This document shows positions 13,748 to 17,498 of a stretch of 17,498 nt of DNA, one piece after another. A model generated the notes under the pieces. It was not told the DNA's origin. It worked only from the letters and a program-made list of their open reading frames with translations, and ran no database searches. Source of the stretch: Rhodospirillaceae bacterium (GTDB taxonomy: Bacteria; Pseudomonadota; Alphaproteobacteria; SP197). A program made the translations under genes and the position numbers. The DNA is taken from assembly GCA_018700655.1 (NCBI GenBank), contig JABIUG010000086.1:1-17498 (forward strand). Direction: 5' to 3'. Position 1 is the stretch's first letter. Each line of letters begins with the position of its first letter.

Positions 13748-15355
13748 ATGGCAAGAGCGAGACCGATGCGCGACAGTTATTCCCACCCCCGTTCAACCGT
13801 CTATGCCGAGCACGGCATGGCGGCGACCTCACACCCCGCCGCTTCGCAGGCAGCACTTCATATCCTGCAGACCGGCGGCAACGCGATGGATGCGGCGGTC
13901 GCTGCAGCCGCGACCCTGGCGGTCGTCGAGCCGATGTCGACCGGCGTGGGCGGTGATGTCTTCTGTCTCTACGCGCCGGGCGGCTCGTCCGACATCATCT
14001 CCTACAACGGCTCTGGCCGAGCGCCCGCTGCCGCCGAGGCCCAGTGGTTTCTGGACAACGGCATCGAGAAGATCGAGAGCGAAAGCCCGCATGCCGTCAC
14101 CGTGCCGGGCACGATCGATGCCTGGTGCCGTCTGGTCGACGATCACGGCAACATGGAAGTCGGCGAGGTCTTGCGACCGGCGATCCATCACGCCGAAGAG
14201 GGTTACACCATCGCCCCGGTGGTCCATGAGTCCTGGGTCGATGCCGAAGAACGCCTGGGCAATGACAAACATGCCGGCAAGGTTCTGCTGGTCGACGGCA
14301 AGGCCCCCGCGCGGGGTTCGATCCATCGCCAGCCCTTGCTGGCGGCAACCATGAAGGCGGTGGCCCAGAAGGGCCGTGACGGTTTTTACACGGGCTGGGT
14401 CGCCGAAGACATTGTTGCCTATCTGGGCGAGCTGGGCGGCCTGCAGACGCTCGACGACTTCGCCGCGGCGGCGGGCGAATATGTCGATCCGATCTCGACC
14501 GAAATGAACGGCTACCGCGTCCATGAATGCCCGCCCAACGGCCAGGGCATTGTCGCGCTGATGATGATGAACATCCTGAAAGGCTTCGATATCGCCTCGA
14601 TGGATCCGCTCTCGGCCGACCGCCTGCATCTGACCCTGGAGGCCGGACGCCTGGCTTTCCGTGACCGCGCCGAATATGTCGCCGATCCCACGATGGCCGA
14701 TGTCCCGGTCGATATCCTGCTCTCGGATGCCTATGCCGATCAGCTGCGCGCACAGATCGATCCCAAACGTGCGATGAAGGAAGTGCCGGGGCCGTCGCTG
14801 CCCAGCACACCCAACACGGTCTATCTCACCGTGGTCGACAAGGACCGCAACGCGGCGAGTTTCATCAACTCGACCTATTTCTCCTTCGGCTCGTCGCGCG
14901 TTGCGCCCAAGTCCGGCGTCGTGCTGCAGAACCGCGGCTGCGGCTTTGTCATCGAACCGGGTCACCGCAACTGCATCGCGCCGGGCAAACGGCCGATGCA
15001 CACCATTATTCCGGCCATGCTGACCAAGGGTGACAGGGCGGTCATGCCGTTCGGCGTGATGGGCGGCGATTACCAGCCCTGGGGCCACACCCATGTGCTC
15101 CAGAACATGCTGCTCTATGGCATGGATCCCCAGGAGGCGCTCGATCTGCCGCGCTACAGCCATGAACACGGCGCGGCGATGCTGGAGCCCTCGATCCCCG
15201 GCCATGTCATGCACGAGTTGGCACGGCGCGGCCACAAGGTTCAGATCACGCCCGAAGCCCATGGCGGCGCCCAAGCGATCTGGATCGACTGGGAAAAGGG
15301 CACGCTGGCTGGCGCCACCGAGCCCCGCAAGGACGGCATCGCGCTGGGTTATTGA
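13748..15355 (+). CDS. Gamma-glutamyltransferase family protein (Ntn-hydrolase)
   Basis: A 535-residue member of the gamma-glutamyltranspeptidase family, whose classical members cleave gamma-glutamyl bonds after autoprocessing into two subunits. Visible features include GGNAMDAAVAAAATLAVVEP (43-62), STGVGGDVF and NGSGRAP. The nucleophile region PNTVYLTVVDKDRNAAS puts the presumptive Thr at 357, followed by SFINSTYFSFGS, GKRPMHTIIPAML and the oxyanion/Gly loop GVMGGDYQPWGH. The residues after the nucleophile are VY where E. coli Ggt has TH, a feature of the YwrD-like cytoplasmic branch. No signal peptide is visible, so a cytoplasmic location is likely. ATG 13748 is used; an in-frame ATG at 13766 is an alternative. 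It is divergent from the Rieske-macrodomain-NUDIX operon. Glutathione-conjugate or gamma-glutamyl amine breakdown is possible but not shown. Confidence 0.92.
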   Translation: MARARPMRDSYSHPRSTVYAEHGMAATSHPAASQAALHILQTGGNAMDAAVAAAATLAVVEPMSTGVGGDVFCLYAPGGSSDIISYNGSGRAPAAAEAQWFLDNGIEKIESESPHAVTVPGTIDAWCRLVDDHGNMEVGEVLRPAIHHAEEGYTIAPVVHESWVDAEERLGNDKHAGKVLLVDGKAPARGSIHRQPLLAATMKAVAQKGRDGFYTGWVAEDIVAYLGELGGLQTLDDFAAAAGEYVDPISTEMNGYRVHECPPNGQGIVALMMMNILKGFDIASMDPLSADRLHLTLEAGRLAFRDRAEYVADPTMADVPVDILLSDAYADQLRAQIDPKRAMKEVPGPSLPSTPNTVYLTVVDKDRNAASFINSTYFSFGSSRVAPKSGVVLQNRGCGFVIEPGHRNCIAPGKRPMHTIIPAMLTKGDRAVMPFGVMGGDYQPWGHTHVLQNMLLYGMDPQEALDLPRYSHEHGAAMLEPSIPGHVMHELARRGHKVQITPEAHGGAQAIWIDWEKGTLAGATEPRKDGIALGY

Positions 15356-15410
15356 GTGCTGTGTCTGTTGCAAGCCCTGACGAACTGTCCACTGGCGAGG
15401 CTGGAAACGT

Positions 15411-16463
15411 GTGGAATCAAAGGGTTTTTTCCCGCACGATGCAGGTGATGGCACGGTTATCTTTGAAGGCGGGGCGTTGAGCGACCGACAGCCCTGGTCG
15501 GTACGCGGCGTGGACCGAGAGGCCCGCGACAAGGCTGCGCGCGCTGCCCACGAGCGGCACATGACAATCGGCGAATGGCTGAGCGAAGCCGTCATCAAGA
15601 CCGCCAACCACGACCTCGGCATCGTCAGCGCGGAAAACAACACCAACCTGCCGGCCAAGCAGGACCGCACGCCCGAACTGGCCAACGCTCTGGGCTCGCT
15701 CGTCACCCATCTCGAAAAGTCGGGCGGCGGCGGCAGTGAACTCGCAACCCGGATCGACCGGACCGAGGCCGTGCTGACCGGGCGCATGGAACAGATCGCC
15801 GCGGCGATGTACGGCGTGATGCAGACGGTCGAGAAAAACAGCGCCCGCACGGTCGAGCACGACCCCCGGCAACAGGCGATCGCCGAGGAACAGGCGCGTA
15901 TCGCCGAGCAGATCGCGATGATGTCGTCAGCCGAAGAGCGCCGCCAGGAACAGATGGTCGCGATCGCCGAGGCGCTGACCATGCTGGCGACCAAGGTTGA
16001 TACCGCCCCGGTCCAGCCCGCCGCTGCGCCGGTTTCAGAGCCGTTGCCCCAACCAGTGGCCGAACCTGAGCCACAACCCGCACCTGTCGTGCCGGATGTC
16101 GCGGGCCATGCCGGGCCCGTTGCAGAAACAAGCGCACCATCGACATGGCCCGATGACGACGAAGAGCCGCTCACCGTGGGCCTGGAGCCGCTCGATCCCG
16201 AGCCGGAACCACAGCTGCGTGTCGAGCCCCGCCTGGAACGCGACGCCCCGGCTGGAACCGACAGTTTTCGGTATGCCAACGACACTGTGCGTCCGCACCA
16301 AACCGCCGAGCCCCAGGCCATGCCGCGCCACCACGATCCCCGCGCCGAAGAAGTCGCCCGCCAGATACGCGAAGCCGCCACCGCACCACCCTCGATGCCT
16401 GATGACAACGATGACGAACCCCGACGCCCGGGCCTGCTCGGCCGCCTGTTCAACCGCGACTGA
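15411..16463 (+). CDS. Coiled-coil protein with PodJ-like N-terminal motif
   Basis: A 350-residue hydrophilic protein. Residues about 28-61 read PWSVRGVDREARDKAA and then MTIGEWLSEAVI. This resembles the N-terminus of alphaproteobacterial PodJ/SEL1-type polarity proteins (PWSVKGV...ARxxAxxAGMTLGEWLN). Residues about 110-195 are heptad-rich and likely coiled coil (EEQARIAEQIAMMSSAEERR). About 196-330 is Pro/Glu-rich and probably disordered, and the C-terminus ends with a short amphipathic RRPGLLGRLFNRD that could touch membrane or a partner. No SEL1 repeats, transmembrane segment or peptidoglycan domain follow, so it is not PodJ itself. The start is uncertain: GTG 15411, or TTG 15477 which is closer to the conserved motif. 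Function unknown; a scaffold or polarity role is inference. Confidence 0.75.
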   Translation: MESKGFFPHDAGDGTVIFEGGALSDRQPWSVRGVDREARDKAARAAHERHMTIGEWLSEAVIKTANHDLGIVSAENNTNLPAKQDRTPELANALGSLVTHLEKSGGGGSELATRIDRTEAVLTGRMEQIAAAMYGVMQTVEKNSARTVEHDPRQQAIAEEQARIAEQIAMMSSAEERRQEQMVAIAEALTMLATKVDTAPVQPAAAPVSEPLPQPVAEPEPQPAPVVPDVAGHAGPVAETSAPSTWPDDDEEPLTVGLEPLDPEPEPQLRVEPRLERDAPAGTDSFRYANDTVRPHQTAEPQAMPRHHDPRAEEVARQIREAATAPPSMPDDNDDEPRRPGLLGRLFNRD

Positions 16464-16479
16464 ACGGGTTCAGCGCACC

Positions 16480-16525
16480 CCCTCACCCCAACCCTCTCCC
16501 CGAGGGGAGAGGGCCGGGGTGAGGG
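16480..16525. repeat. Extragenic palindromic repeat (CCCTCACCCC / GGGGTGAGGG type)
   Basis: CCCTCACCCC-AA-CCCTCTCCCC (16480-16501) and GGGGAGAGGG-CC-GGGGTGAGGG (16504-16525) form two perfect 10-bp arms separated by an AA/CC mismatch and a 2-base turn. This exact motif type is a widely dispersed extragenic palindrome in proteobacterial genomes. It lies between the convergent ends of the PodJ-like gene and the DUF971 gene and could act as a terminator for both, though it has no T-tract. Confidence 0.88.
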
Positions 16526-16563
16526 TCGACGCCAATCGTGAGGGCCCGTGCCGATAGCCCGGC

Positions 16564-16941
16564 TCAGGGGTCGCGGCTGAGGCCTTCGGCTTCGAGCCGG
16601 TCGAGATAATCCTGCCAGATCGTTTCCTGATCGCGGCCCAGTTCGTAGAGGTGGTTCCACGAGAAGATGCCGGTGTCGTGCATGTCGTCAAAGGCGATCT
16701 TGATCGCATAATTGCCGACCGGGTGGATGTTCATGATGCCGATATGACGCCGCCCGGGGATGGTCTTCTTCTGGCCGGCGCCATGGCCCTGAACCTCTGC
16801 CGACGGGCTTTCAACGCGCAGCAGTTCGGCCGGCAGGGCGACCTTGATGTCATCATCAAAATCGACTTCCAGAATTTTTTCGGCCGACTTCAGACGGATC
16901 TCGACCGGCCAGTGACGGGTCGGTTCGGCGTCCGATTTCAC
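16564..16941 (-). CDS. DUF971 / gamma-butyrobetaine hydroxylase-like N-terminal domain protein
   Basis: A 125-residue stand-alone domain of the DUF971 (GBBH-like N) family. Conserved pieces are WPVEIRLKSAEKILEVDFDD, FDDDIKVALPAELLRVESPSAEVQGHG, the GRRHIGIMNIHPVGNYAIKIAFDDMHDTGIFSW core, and LYELGRDQETIWQDYLDRLE. In eukaryotic carnitine enzymes this domain binds zinc; the role of the bacterial single-domain form is not settled, with iron-sulfur cluster or MRP-related roles suggested. GTG 16941 overlaps the Trm112-like stop by four bases (GTGA). It is the last gene of the LON-domain - Trm112 - DUF971 string. Confidence 0.9.
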   Translation of the reverse strand: MKSDAEPTRHWPVEIRLKSAEKILEVDFDDDIKVALPAELLRVESPSAEVQGHGAGQKKTIPGRRHIGIMNIHPVGNYAIKIAFDDMHDTGIFSWNHLYELGRDQETIWQDYLDRLEAEGLSRDP

Positions 16942-17129
16942 GTCTTGGCCTCATCGAGCTTGCGTGCCTCGTCGATCAGCATGATTGGGATGCCGTCGCG
17001 GATCGGATAAGCCAGGCACGCCTGCTCACTGATCAGCTCCTGGCTCTCGCGATCATAGGACAGCGCTCCCTTGGTCAGCGGACAGACCAGGATTTCCAGC
17101 AACTTGGGATCAACTCCGGCTTCACTCAT
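16938..17129 (-). CDS. Trm112 family protein (UPF0434/YcaR-like)
   Basis: A 63-residue protein of the Trm112 family, which in eukaryotes and archaea activates methyltransferases and in bacteria is a small zinc-ribbon-like protein of unclear role. It contains DPKLLEILVCPLTKGALSYD and the AYPIRDGIPIMLIDEARKLD end, both highly typical. The CPLTKG form keeps only one Cys of the usual CPxC, a common alphaproteobacterial variant, so zinc binding is doubtful. ATG 17129; the stop overlaps the DUF971 start. Confidence 0.93.
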   Translation of the reverse strand: MSEAGVDPKLLEILVCPLTKGALSYDRESQELISEQACLAYPIRDGIPIMLIDEARKLDEAKT

Positions 17130-17183
17130 CGCTCCGCACTCCTGCTTGGTGCCCTTGTAGGCTGGTCACATTACATCAAGGAA

Positions 17184-17498
17184 TCACTGCCGCACGACCT
17201 CGTCCTCGTCGTCACCGCCGCCCATTTGCAAAAGCGCGATCAGCGTCTGGGCACGGGCAACAAAATCGACCGCTTCGAGCAAGGCCTGCTTTTCGGGAGG
17301 CTGGAACGGGCAGACCATGGAAAGCGCCGTCACCAGGCTTTCGTCATCGGCCTTTTCGATCGCTTCCCAGTTGGCTTCGATCTGCTTGCGCTGGAAAAAC
17401 GCCTTGAGGTGATCGATCAGGATGTCGCGTTCGATCACACCGGTGCCTCCCTGGGAGCGCAGGTCGTCACCGAAGCTGGCAAAATCAGGCTCGATCAG
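17184..17498 (-). CDS. LON peptidase substrate-binding-domain protein, C-terminal part (5' end beyond window)
   Basis: The open frame enters from the right edge and gives 104 residues ending at TAG-side stop 17184-17186. The visible part reads FASFGDDLRSQ, then ERDILIDHLKAFFQ, then the family hallmark SMVCPFQPPEKQALLEA, then RAQTLIALLQMGGG. This is the C-terminal helical part of the bacterial stand-alone LON substrate-binding domain protein (~215 residues, no ATPase or protease domain). The GTG codon at 17438 lies inside the conserved region and is not a start. Its position before the Trm112-like and DUF971 genes fits the usual alphaproteobacterial order. Confidence 0.85.
   Translation of the reverse strand: MIEPDFASFGDDLRSQGGTGVIERDILIDHLKAFFQRKQIEANWEAIEKADDESLVTALSMVCPFQPPEKQALLEAVDFVARAQTLIALLQMGGGDDEDEVVRQ

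Noticed and set aside
13829..16660. 943-residue open frame on the minus strand
   Set aside because: It is antisense to the gamma-glutamyltransferase and PodJ-like genes, has shadow-type Arg/Ser/Gly composition, and its N-terminal SPRPSPLGERVGVRG stretch is just the translated palindrome at 16480-16525.

Overview
The window reads as chromosomal DNA of a GC-rich alphaproteobacterium, probably Rhodospirillales-like. Supporting this are a CobN/CobW-type aerobic cobalamin pathway, an MmcB-family nuclease-fold protein, a PodJ-like N-terminal motif, and a DUF971 - Trm112 - LON-domain gene string of the kind common in that class. It carries 21 protein genes or gene remnants that I can support, one clear cobalamin riboswitch, one convergent terminator and two intergenic hairpin repeats. 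There is no tRNA, rRNA, CRISPR array or intact mobile element.

Positions 1-6494 are a cobalamin region. A minus-strand operon, cobU(cobP)-cobW-cobN, has start and stop codons that overlap, and it sits behind a textbook cobalamin riboswitch (3181-3360). After a gap of about 350 bases that is less GC-rich and holds a gene remnant come a CobC-like phosphatase and cobS, both on the minus strand. cobT is divergent on the plus strand. Together these activate cobinamide, make and attach the lower ligand, and supply cobaltochelatase functions.

Positions 6506-9704 are plus strand: mmcB directly behind cobT, a decayed GNAT acetyltransferase N-terminus whose frame overlaps the next start, an MFS transporter and an APC-type amino-acid permease. 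On the minus strand at 9720-10037 is a small exported Cys-rich protein gene split by an in-frame TAA.

Positions 10150-15355 are metabolic. A Rieske oxygenase on the plus strand faces, across a 13-bp stem terminator, a tightly overlapping minus-strand operon of a second Rieske oxygenase, a macrodomain hydrolase and a NUDIX hydrolase. The last two look like an O-acetyl-ADP-ribose/ADP-ribose disposal pair. A gamma-glutamyltransferase-family gene runs divergently from this operon.

Positions 15411-17498 hold a coiled-coil protein with a PodJ-like N-terminus, a CCCTCACCCC-type extragenic palindrome, and the minus-strand string LON-domain protein (cut by the window edge), Trm112-like protein and DUF971 protein.

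Nothing here is clearly a new defence or mobile system. The points most worth checking are the TAA-split secreted gene, the Rieske-macrodomain-NUDIX operon, the bridging-Glu signature of both Rieske enzymes, and the unidentified remnant upstream of the riboswitch.
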